Both the position numbers and the translations under genes were made by a program. Below, piece by piece: positions 33,873-40,615 of a stretch of DNA of 40,615 bases. Numbering within the stretch: position 1 is the first letter of the stretch; each line of letters begins with the position of its first letter. This stretch comes from Paulinella micropora. Taxonomy: Eukaryota; Cercozoa; Imbricatea; Euglyphida. The notes under the pieces were generated by a model that was given only the letters and a program-made list of their open reading frames with translations, ran no database searches and was not told where the DNA came from. The DNA lies in the NCBI GenBank assembly GCA_009731375.1, contig BJOX01000031.1, positions 20,639 through 61,253 of the forward strand, read 5' to 3'.

Positions 33873-34235
33873 TCAAGCCAAAAATTCTAAACAAATAACA
33901 ATTCTTCCAGCTAGTTGGTCAGTTTCAATACTACCATTGTCTGTTTTAAGCACTCTAAAACTGTACTGACCGTCAGTCCAATTAATAATACCTAAGTTGT
34001 AGCTGAGATTGGAAATGTTTGCGGTGTTGCTATCAGCGAATGTGCCAATGATTCCAATTCGGTCCATATGAAGAATTTTTGTTTTCGTTTCAGTCATATC
34101 ATTCATATAGTGGATATACTTAACATTCATTCTAGTTGGGGTAAAGTTCAATGTAATGGTTTTGTCAAATGTTTTGCTACCGCCCGCAAAATCATTACTC
34201 AGAAAAATAATCTTTTGGAATTTATAGTCAGTCAT
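33873..34235 (-). CDS. small beta-rich protein, possibly a minor structural protein
   Basis: An intact 120-residue ORF: YKFQKIIFLSNDFAGGSK, KTITLNFTPTRMNVKYIHY, ending QLAGRIVICLEFLA. The alternating hydrophobic pattern suggests a beta-sandwich. There is no recognised family. It lies just upstream of the ATPase in the late block and ends 15 bp before its start, so both may be co-transcribed. Confidence 0.55.
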   Translation of the reverse strand: MTDYKFQKIIFLSNDFAGGSKTFDKTITLNFTPTRMNVKYIHYMNDMTETKTKILHMDRIGIIGTFADSNTANISNLSYNLGIINWTDGQYSFRVLKTDNGSIETDQLAGRIVICLEFLA

Positions 34236-34489
34236 AGTGATGCCCTCTATACTAATCTTTATAAACTTTTTATTAATTAATATTTCTGCTCGGACCGCTT
34301 GTGATTTCTATTCACGGGTCAGTGATTAAAAAAAATGAAAGTTGTGTGTGGTGTATTCGAAAAGGAATAGAAACCAAATTTAAATGTGTGTATAAACCTT
34401 TTAGTGATTGGTGTGTTAGTTTTGATGAAGCCATTCCGCTAATCTGTGCTGGTGATGCTTCTTGGTATAAAACTCAACTATATGAATGT

Positions 34490-34684
34490 TCACTTCTTAC
34501 TTGAAGATGGGCTAGGAAGGCAGATACCGATAAGTAAGGTCAAAATACCGACATAAGTGTTGGCTGTCTCGCACGGTAAGTTCTTTTCAGATAACCTCAC
34601 GATACAAAGGGTTATGATAGCGATAATGATACCCATTTGAAATAAGTATTTAATAAGTCGGCTGTCGGTTTTTCGCTTTGTCAA
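34490..34684 (-). CDS. putative two-segment membrane protein, start uncertain
   Basis: A 64-codon frame with hydrophobic segments at residues about 14-31 (YLFQMGIIIAIITLCIVRL) and 44-57 (YVGILTLLIGICL). It has no ATG at its beginning (TTG at 34684); the frame extends upstream to the duplication junction at 34738 (KKLDHEYEDSWDCC). It was probably cut by that rearrangement, leaving a C-terminal fragment. Confidence 0.4.
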   Translation of the reverse strand: MTKRKTDSRLIKYLFQMGIIIAIITLCIVRLSEKNLPCETANTYVGILTLLIGICLPSPSSSKK

Positions 34685-34737
34685 ACAGCAATCCCAGCTG
34701 TCCTCGTATTCGTGGTCTAATTTTTTTTCTTCCTGCT

Positions 34738-35535
34738 TAAGTTATTTACATAATCCTTCTTCTTCATTTTTTTCCTGTATTTACCATTCTTCAAATATTT
34801 CTTAATTTTTGCTATCGTTAAAATTTTGTGTATTAATTCCTCCATCGTTTTGCCCCAGCACCAGCTTGGTTTATTCCCAAATAATCGGCTAGTTCTTTCT
34901 CATTTCATTCTGGTCTATTCCTAAATCAATACCTTCATCTACTATAACTTGTGCCATACCAGCTGTCGTGTGTTTTCCTTTAACTTTTTTGGGTGGTGGT
35001 TTGCCCCGAGCTTTCATTTCTTTTTCCAAAGCAGGGCCCAAAGTTTTGGGTATATCCAATTTTGGATACTTGTAATCATTTCTTAAACCTGCGGATATGT
35101 ATGATATTTTATCTTTAATTTCAAAGTGTTTAGCTTTTGCCTCCGCTCGTTTTTTTTCTTGTTCTAATTCTTTTTTGTATTGTTCAGCCAGTTCTTTCTG
35201 CTCATCTGCTGATTGGGCATCGGCTATCGCTTTCTCTATTCCTGTGCCAAGTTTGATAAATTCTGTTTTGCTCAAACTTTTAATAAATTTAGTTGTAAAG
35301 CCCGCTTTCTTCATTAATTCAATGTATTTTTCTTTTAATTCTTTTTCAGCCTTTTTCTCTTCTTTTGTTTTCAATGGCATCTGTTTTTCTTCTGGTGCTT
35401 GGGGTGCTTGTGGTGGTGCTTGTGGTGCTTGGGGTGGTCCTAGTTGTGGTGCTTGTGGTGGTCCTAGTTGTGGTGCTTGTGGTGGTGCTTGTGGTGGTGC
35501 TTGTATGTATTGAGGTTGGAACTGGGGTGGCGGTA
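34738..35535. repeat. viral segmental duplication, copy b
   Basis: Same orientation and content as 31337-32110. It differs by a few percent, including one more PPQAP-type unit and a longer T-run near 35170. It is bounded on one side by the membrane-protein fragment and on the other by a primase fragment. Confidence 0.85.
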
Positions 35536-35890
35536 ATAAGATTGCATCCAAGTATTTGGCTTTTTTGGGATTATACTTCAAACCCATATTAGCAAATACA
35601 TTTTCCATAAGCGTGTTCCACCGCTCATACATTTTTTCTCGTGTGATTGATAATTCATCGCCATCAATGTCGGCAAACATTCGCTGGGGTTTGTTTTCCA
35701 TTAATACTTCATAGTATTGCTTTTGGTGATCGGGCGTGTTTTCAATCAATTCAATGAAATCCTCTTGGCATGGCATAGTGGCGAATTGTTTATTTCCCCA
35801 CTTGATAAGAACCGCATCTTGTGGTTTATCTCTCAGTGCTTCTTCTTGTTTGTAATACCATTGGTTGTTGGTCAGTGTCGGCGCGGTCAT
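34889..35890 (-). CDS. chimeric ORF: primase N-terminus fused to the PPQAP/helical protein
   Basis: A 333-residue open frame. Residues 1-116 look like the start of an archaeo-eukaryotic primase (PrimPol) of the viral D5/helicase-primase kind, with KPQRMFADIDGDE carrying the hhhDhD catalytic motif I at residues 72-76. At about residue 117 (nt about 35540) it joins LLPPPQFQPQYIQAPPQ, the middle of the protein at 31769-32626, and continues to MRKN. The rest of the primase and its helicase are missing. The junction shows little shared sequence beyond TTACC-like bases. It is a rearrangement product, not a natural domain fusion as far as I can tell. An ATTATATAG box precedes the ATG. Confidence 0.65.
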   Translation of the reverse strand: MTAPTLTNNQWYYKQEEALRDKPQDAVLIKWGNKQFATMPCQEDFIELIENTPDHQKQYYEVLMENKPQRMFADIDGDELSITREKMYERWNTLMENVFANMGLKYNPKKAKYLDAILLPPPQFQPQYIQAPPQAPPQAPQLGPPQAPQLGPPQAPQAPPQAPQAPEEKQMPLKTKEEKKAEKELKEKYIELMKKAGFTTKFIKSLSKTEFIKLGTGIEKAIADAQSADEQKELAEQYKKELEQEKKRAEAKAKHFEIKDKISYISAGLRNDYKYPKLDIPKTLGPALEKEMKARGKPPPKKVKGKHTTAGMAQVIVDEGIDLGIDQNEMRKN

Positions 35891-35900
35891 ATTATATAGT
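35891..35900 (-). promoter_or_regulatory. ACTATATAAT box abutting the primase-fragment ATG
   Basis: Same TATATA-before-ATG placement as other genes in this virus; the upstream flank is AT-rich. Confidence 0.35.
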
Positions 35901-36039
35901 CGCTCGGATTTTTTTTATAAAAATAAATTAATTATTCTATATATCCGTATATCCATGTATAGTGTTGTCCTTAATAGGTAATTAGATTTTTTTATATATC
36001 GTTATGACAAAAAAAACAATTTGTTTCTTTTCTTACTTA

Positions 36040-36212
36040 TTATCTTAGCCAAAAGGGTTTATCGTTTGTTCCACTTCTAATCTTATCCAAGCAATCGCAT
36101 GGGTCAAATCCTCTAAAAGCATAACAAAGAGTACATTGATAAAATTTCTTTTTCATACAAGATTTATGATAATACTTGTCTCTGTTAGGATATTTTTCTA
36201 CAATCTTTTTTG
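36040..36212 (-). pseudogene. C-terminal fragment of a Cys-rich protein
   Basis: A minus-strand frame of about 55 codons runs from the rearrangement junction near 36213 to TAA at 36040-36042. It has YHKSCMKKKFYQCTLCYAF and DPCDCLDK (five Cys). The upstream part is missing because inverted ATPase sequence starts at 36214. No family recognised. Confidence 0.45.
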
Positions 36213-36213
36213 G

Positions 36214-36775
36214 AAGGGAAACCCAATAGCTATATACACATATTTGAAAACGGACGGATACAGTGTGATAGATTACGAGTTAGAAAAGCTCAATAAGCCA
36301 GATGAGGAAGAAGGCGAGATTGTTCAAGACGAGAAAGAAGAACCGAAGCCGAAGTTTCTTTATTTTGGTAAAGAAGAAAAGAAGAAGCAGGGACAAGCAC
36401 CAGCAGAAAGACCGAGCAAATACATAACACCAGAAGTCGTTTTCGTGTTGGATGACCTCGGCTCTGGTTTAAGGGATAAGTCCGTAAGCGACCTGTTGAA
36501 AAAAAAATAGACACTACAAGTCAAAGGTGATTATGAGCTCGCAATACCTAAACGACCTACGACCCGAAGCCATCAAACAGCTGGACTACCTTCTTATTTT
36601 TCCTGGACAGTCTCAGGATAAAATAGAACTCGTGTATAAACATTTGGACCTCGGCTACGACCTTGAATACTTTATTGAAAAATATCACGAGGCGACTAAG
36701 GAACGGTTTAACTTTTTGTATGTTGATTCTGTATCGGACGAACTGAGGCAGAATTTCAACAAAAGGTTTTTGTAA
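36214..36775 (+). pseudogene. A32/FtsK-like packaging ATPase, copy 2 (5'-truncated, frameshifted)
   Basis: Homology to copy 1 starts abruptly at AAGGGAAACCC (36214), so the N-terminus with Walker A is missing. Walker B (VVFVLDDLG, nt about 36437-36463) is present. An A-run at about 36498-36506 has one more A than copy 1 and shifts the frame; the rest (IMSSQYLNDLRPEA to the stop at 36775) is open. It lies in inverted orientation relative to copy 1 and is not functional. Confidence 0.8.
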
Positions 36776-36796
36776 TTTTATTATTTATTTTTTTCA

Positions 36797-36809
36797 GAAC
36801 TATATATAC
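36797..36809 (+). promoter_or_regulatory. GAACTATATATAC box abutting the ATG at 36810
   Basis: Conserved counterpart of the minus-strand box at 32998-33010, differing in the last base. Confidence 0.5.
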
Positions 36810-37115
36810 ATGCCAACATCACCAGTGATTATCAGTAGTCCATCAGGTTACAACATCAGCTACAATCCTTCAATGCCACAAGCAGGAGGACAAAAGAAGA
36901 AGGGAAAAAAGAAACAAACAGGAGGAAAAGTTAATTGGGCCAAGGTCGGAAAAGCGATAGTGGATGCTAATAGGTTTATCAAGAAGAACCAATTGATTTC
37001 AAGGGGTGCTACTTTTCTGAGCGATGTAGGAGTTCCTTATGCTGACCGTGTAGCGAAGGCGGCAATTAAGCAAGGATACGGCAAGCAACGAGGCGGAGCT
37101 GTTAAGTTTCGGTAG
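36810..37115 (+). CDS. small basic virion protein, copy 2
   Basis: This 101-residue ORF is intact and almost the same as the product at 32686-32997; differences cluster in the Lys-rich part (two residues shorter). It shares the SRGATFLSDVGVPYADRVAK core and the YGKQRGGAVKFR tail. Three GC-rich hairpins follow directly after the stop (37114-37166), absent from copy 1. Confidence 0.65.
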   Translation: MPTSPVIISSPSGYNISYNPSMPQAGGQKKKGKKKQTGGKVNWAKVGKAIVDANRFIKKNQLISRGATFLSDVGVPYADRVAKAAIKQGYGKQRGGAVKFR

Positions 37116-37166
37116 GGGTAAACCCCTACAACCCCAAGGGGTTTGAAAGGGCTTGCCCTTTCAGGT
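37114..37166. repeat. cluster of three GC-rich hairpins
   Basis: GTAGGGGTAAACCCCTAC (7-bp stem), AACCCCAAGGGGTT (6-bp stem) and TGAAAGGGCTTGCCCTTTCA (9-bp stem, 2-nt loop) follow each other in otherwise AT-rich DNA. They could end or stabilise the upstream transcript. Confidence 0.7.
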
Positions 37167-37210
37167 ATTAAACTAAATCTTATATTAATTTTTTTTCTAA
37201 TAATATACAT

Positions 37211-37716
37211 ATGAAATAATTAAGAAGAGGAGGTGCGGAGGCGAAGTCTCTGCGAAAACAACGACCTCCTAGGATATACAGAACCAAAGATGGCCGACCA
37301 TATATCAAAGTGAAAGGCAAACGAGCATATCTCAACTTTGGCGAGAAAACGAATGACCTTTCAACACTTCAAATCGTTAAACTGTTTCTGAAATATATGA
37401 AAGGGGATACCCATTCCAAACCCAACCGGCGGGGTCGTAGGGGCGGAGTCCCTACAATAGTTAAGTCCGAATTCAATCGTCTTGAACACGAGAACCGAAA
37501 CCAGATACAAAACAACCTGCTGAAAAAAAATGAACTAATACACGAGCAGGAGGAAAAGGAAAAGAAGTTAAGAGAACAGGCGGAAGATGAGAAGAAAAGA
37601 ATGGAGAGGAAGGAGAATGCTGACATTAAAGAAAGACAAGAAGAATTAATAAGGGAGGCAAACAGAGAGCAAAACTTATAGAGGATGTAAAATTTGAACA
37701 AGATAGAAAAAATAAT
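37211..37716 (+). pseudogene. coiled-coil virion-associated protein, copy 2 (5' stop, 3' deletion)
   Basis: An ATG at 37211 is followed at once by AAA TAA. Instead of the original basic N-terminus there is a GC-rich palindromic stretch (37229-37256). Homology to copy 1 resumes at CAACGACCTCC and includes DGRPYIKVKGKRAYLNFG and the coiled coil to residue about 160. A one-base change near 37675 ends the frame at 37681. The PPQAP region is deleted, and at about 37716 the sequence jumps to the protease gene. Confidence 0.7.
37229..37256. repeat. GC-rich palindromic insert, type GGTGCGGAG...GTCTCTGCG
   Basis: GGTGCGGAGGCGAAGTCTCT then GCG sits inside the start of the coiled-coil gene, replacing the copy 1 sequence. 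A closely similar element (GGTGCGGAGACTAGTCTCTG then CG) lies at 38547-38568. Confidence 0.6.
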
Positions 37717-37721
37717 TTGAA

Positions 37722-38498
37722 ATGAGAAGCGACCCAAACATTAAAAATCAAGTTTCAAATACTCTCGGTATTCAACCAACCGAGGAAGTTCCACAGCCAA
37801 CCCCCACCACGGATGTAGAGGAAGTTCAACCGCCAGCCACAGAAACCGCACCCGATACCACCACCGAAACCATTACCGACACATCACCAGACACCATACC
37901 TGAAACCAACACCGAACCCACACCCGACACAATACCCGAAATCACCGCCGACAAAACACCCGAAATCACCGCCGACACAACACCCAAAATCGGGGGAGGA
38001 GGCCCCTACCGAGGTTTAATGACGGACGAAATAGACAACATTATGAAAAAGCACGAATGGTATATCGGCACGGTAGCCAGCGATGAAATAAGCAAACTGA
38101 AACCAGAAAAAAGAAAGAAGTATGGATTTATTATGAACTTGGATAAGTCTAGCCAACCAGGCTCACATTGGATTGCTGTTTGGGTTGACCTAATTAAAGA
38201 CGACTCTATTGAAATCTCCGACCCACTCGCTTTGTATAAACCGACTGAGCTATTTCTACACCAAATGAAACAGCTTATTGACAAGAGTAAGCCGAACACA
38301 TATCTGCTTATGAAGGTTAATCAGGTTAAAAACCAAAGCGACACAACAGATACCTGCGGGTGGCATAGTATTAGGTTTTTGTTAGAGCGGGCGAAAGGTA
38401 ATCGCTTTAAATTTGCCAGCGGTTGGACGGACTTAAAAGAAAAAGAAGCGGAGGAGTTGAAAACACAGAACGGCTATGGCTTTGATACTTTTATTTAG
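37722..38498 (+). CDS. adenovirus/ULP1-type cysteine protease, copy 2 (open)
   Basis: This 258-codon frame begins at an ATG that is internal in copy 1 (MRSDPNIKNQ). Residues 21-90 are a Pro/Thr/Glu linker with TP-EITAD repeats. The protease domain (about 97-258) has His149 in GSHWIAVWVD, Asp167 in ISDPLA, Gln205 and Cys212 in TCGWHSIRFL. The Gln-to-Cys spacing of seven equals that of adenovirus protease. It is unbroken, unlike copy 1, though its first 13 residues are lost at the deletion junction. It would cleave virion precursor proteins. Confidence 0.8.
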   Translation: MRSDPNIKNQVSNTLGIQPTEEVPQPTPTTDVEEVQPPATETAPDTTTETITDTSPDTIPETNTEPTPDTIPEITADKTPEITADTTPKIGGGGPYRGLMTDEIDNIMKKHEWYIGTVASDEISKLKPEKRKKYGFIMNLDKSSQPGSHWIAVWVDLIKDDSIEISDPLALYKPTELFLHQMKQLIDKSKPNTYLLMKVNQVKNQSDTTDTCGWHSIRFLLERAKGNRFKFASGWTDLKEKEAEELKTQNGYGFDTFI

Positions 38499-38544
38499 AG
38501 ATGTAAAACAAAAAAATATATTTTCTATTATATATCCAAAATTA

Positions 38545-38568
38545 GAGGTGCGGAGACTAGTCTCTGCG
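38545..38568. repeat. GC-rich palindrome before the minor capsid ATG
   Basis: GGTGCGGAGACTAGTCTCTG then CG contains the perfect 12-bp palindrome GAGACTAGTCTC. At the same place copy 1 has the shorter, non-palindromic GAGGTCGTAGGTTCCTGCA. Confidence 0.6.
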
Positions 38569-38838
38569 ATGGAATATAGAGGCGGGCGAAGTAGCAACAT
38601 TTACTATATCAACAGCAAAAATAGGATAAACGGCACAGACAGTGATTTCACTCACTCCATTGATATGAAATCGCTAGATAATCCAACACACTGTAAAATA
38701 CTTCATATCTATGTGCCGAAGTCGTATTACTCTGTGGCAAGTCATTATAATACTTTTACTCTGAGTGAAGATGGCTATGAGGCGCTTATTACGATACCCG
38801 AGGGCAACTACACGATGAACAACTTAAAAAATAAACTG
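38569..38838 (+). pseudogene. minor capsid protein, copy 2 (truncated at a rearrangement)
   Basis: About 90 codons corresponding to the N-terminal third of 30567-29757 (RSSNIYYINSKNRINGTDSD to NYTMNNLKNKL), on the opposite strand. At 38838 the sequence switches to the middle of the DNA polymerase gene, so the frame ends shortly after in unrelated residues. The rest of the jelly roll is absent. Confidence 0.8.
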
Positions 38839-40615
38839 ATAAGTTTAGGTTTGTTTTGAAATCTGTTGAAATGCCTACGGGCGGGACTAGGCTTCAAATA
38901 ATTAGTAAGTTGGATGTATATAAAAAGAGAGGACTAATTCAAATTAATAATTCAGATAACATATGCTTAGCCAGAGCAATTGTTGTAGTAAAAAACAAAA
39001 AAAGAAAAACACGAAAAATATCCGCAGGTTATGAAAGGCAGAAAGATACAGGAGGAGATGGCTTTGAAACTACACGAAGATGCAAAAGTCATTCAGGATG
39101 TGTGCGGTATTCCTGAAATCAATACATTTGCTATCCACATTAAATACAATCTGGTTATTGTTGAATTTCCTGACAAGATTGTTTATAAGACTGACCTGCT
39201 TAATGAAAAGGGCGAGCGACTTACGAACCTTTACATACTTAAGACAGAGAACCACTACGATGCGATAACTAATATGAAGTCTTTGCTAGGCAAAAAGAAC
39301 TTCTGTGAGTTATGTCTAAGGGGATACAAAGAAAGGCACGCCTGCGAATCCACTTGTAATATCTGCGAAACCAAAGGTTGTAAAGGTATTAACGATAAAA
39401 GCAATTGGACTGATTGCTATTCGTGTAATAGAAAGTTTCCAAATACTGTATGTTTCAACAACCACAAGAAGACGAACTGTGATATCAAAGCGAAATGTCT
39501 TTCGTGCGGACTTAATTACAGGAGGAAAGACGAACACAAATGCGGTTATGCGAAATGTCGTAATTGTAAGGAACTGAAACCACTTGAACACCAATGTGAA
39601 ATCGTGAAGAAAGACATATTACCTTTTTCAGAGAAATACATATTCTTTGACTTTGAAGCGACACAGGATACGGGCGAGCACATTGTTAATCATTCGGAAA
39701 GTCAGTATTACGATGCTAAGGAACCACCCGTCATTCATAAGAACATTGAAGATTTCTGTAAGTGGGCTTTTGAACCTAAGCACAACGGCTTTACATTTAT
39801 TGCTCATAACAGTCGCGGATATGACTGTCAGTTTATTCTTAAATGGTCAGTGGATAACGGACAAGCTCCATTCGTCATTTATCAAGGCGGTAAGATAATG
39901 ATGATGACTTTGAAGAAATACCGCTTCATTGATAGTCTTAGTTCCTTGACTATGCCTCTGGCTGATTTTCCTAAGACATTCGGATTGAAAGAACTGAAAA
40001 AGGGTTTCTTCCCTCACTTCTTCAATACTGACAAGAATAAAAACTATGTTGGTGTGATGCCTCATAAAAAGCACTACGGCTACGACACGATGAAAGATAA
40101 GAAGAGAGCGGAATTCTTAGAATGGTATGAAAGCCAAAGAAACAACACATTTGATATGCAGAAGGAAATTGCGGAATACTGTCATAGCGATGTTGATATT
40201 CTGAGAAGGGGGTGTATGGATTTTAGATTCTAGAATTCGGTATTGACCCGTTTCTATTGTTGTATGGATTTTAGAAAGCAGTTTCTAGAATTCGGTATTT
40301 ACCCGTTTCAATATACAACTATTGCGAGTTGTGTTATGGCTTTGTATCGTGCTAAGTTTATGTCAGAGAATTCAATTGCTGTGTTGAAGGCGGAGAAGCA
40401 AAACAGGATTACCTCTCGGGCTTGTGTTGAATGGATAGCTTACAGAAGCAGGTTAGACCAAACGGATATTAAACATGCTTTCAATGGTGGTGAGAAAATG
40501 TTTAATTTAGGACAGTCAAATGTTTATGTTGATGGCTGGGACGAAAAGACGAAAACCGCTTATGAGTTTTACGGATGTCATTGGCACGGATGTCAGAAAT
40601 GCTACAACAGCAATA
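38838..40615 (+). pseudogene. protein-primed family B DNA polymerase, copy 2 (partial, broken)
   Basis: Homologous to 22167-23900 in direct orientation. It begins mid-gene at GATAAGTTTAGG and runs off the window. A frameshift lies near 38995-39015. The frame 39031-40233 is open and carries the zinc cluster, exo I DFEATQD (nt about 39652), exo II HNSRGYD and exo III YCHSDVDIL (about 40178). It then shows the same shortened, stop-containing stretch as copy 1 (40193-40258), followed immediately by a second, longer version of that stretch (40259-40330) that stays open. The site of the one-base loss at 23876 in copy 1 is intact here (near 40581). Confidence 0.85.

Larger units (their letters stand above)
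36214..38838 (+). repeat. inverted partial copy of the viral late block
   Basis: ATPase, small basic protein, coiled-coil protein, protease and minor capsid follow in the same order as 33600-30298 but on the opposite strand. A deletion of about 0.8 kb near 37716 removes the PPQAP half of the coiled-coil gene and the protease start. Junctions are at about 36214 and 38838. Confidence 0.85.

Noticed and set aside
34301-34504. 67-codon plus-strand ORF between viral genes
   Set aside because: Starts at GTG, no recognised motif, lies opposite to its neighbours; could be a remnant but cannot be supported.
20462-40615. Terminal inverted repeats and integrase of a complete Maverick
   Set aside because: Neither was found; the right end is outside the window, so absence of both cannot be concluded either.

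Overview
The window joins two very different kinds of DNA. Bases 1 to about 20,460 look like an animal nuclear genome. They are dominated by huge simple repeats, mostly (TATC)n/(GATA)n with (TACC)n, (CT)n, (TATG)n, (CAA)n and (GTA)n. Between these lie short GC-rich islands, several of which are exons of one ankyrin-repeat gene read on the minus strand. I recognise seven exons (17945-18043, 14075-14173, 10857-10922, 9749-9826, 9174-9275, 5730-5828, 1138-1236). All are phase 0 with AG acceptors and GT (once GC) donors, and most encode exactly one 33-34 residue repeat. The GC-rich coding bias and the massive GATA-type repeats would suit an animal such as a lamprey, but that is only a guess. The host part also holds small dispersed repeat families embedded in the microsatellites, a tandem repeat of about 504 bp, an AT-rich satellite of about 147 bp, and an inverted repeat around one ankyrin exon.

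From about 20,500 to the window end the sequence is AT-rich, gene-dense and intronless. It encodes a polinton-like / adintovirus-like double-stranded DNA virus integrated in (or scaffolded to) the host. The first copy has small zinc-finger ORFs and a protein-primed family B DNA polymerase on the plus strand (20560-25573). A divergent or minus-strand block follows: class 3 lipase, ExoX-C-like protein, small Cys protein, a beta-rich fibre-like protein, major capsid protein, minor capsid (penton-like) protein, adenovirus-type protease, coiled-coil/proline-rich protein, a small basic protein, an A32/FtsK-like packaging ATPase and a small beta-rich protein (25598-34235). No integrase and no terminal inverted repeat were seen, but the right end lies outside the window.

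The virus is rearranged and decaying. From 34738 to 35890 a duplicated segment is fused to the N-terminus of an archaeo-eukaryotic primase. From 36214 to 38838 the ATPase-to-minor-capsid block appears again in inverted orientation with internal deletions. At 38838 it is fused to a second, direct-orientation copy of the DNA polymerase that runs off the window. Many genes carry one-base frameshifts, often in homopolymers, while the lipase, ExoX-like, small basic protein and second protease ORFs are open.

The intact element probably used protein-primed replication (polymerase), ATPase-driven packaging into a double-jelly-roll capsid, protease maturation and possibly lipase-aided entry or exit. 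This copy looks like an endogenous, mostly non-functional remnant. Short 10-N gaps with overlapping flanks, and longer N gaps at 9405-9722 and 19382-19754, show that the assembly itself is imperfect here.
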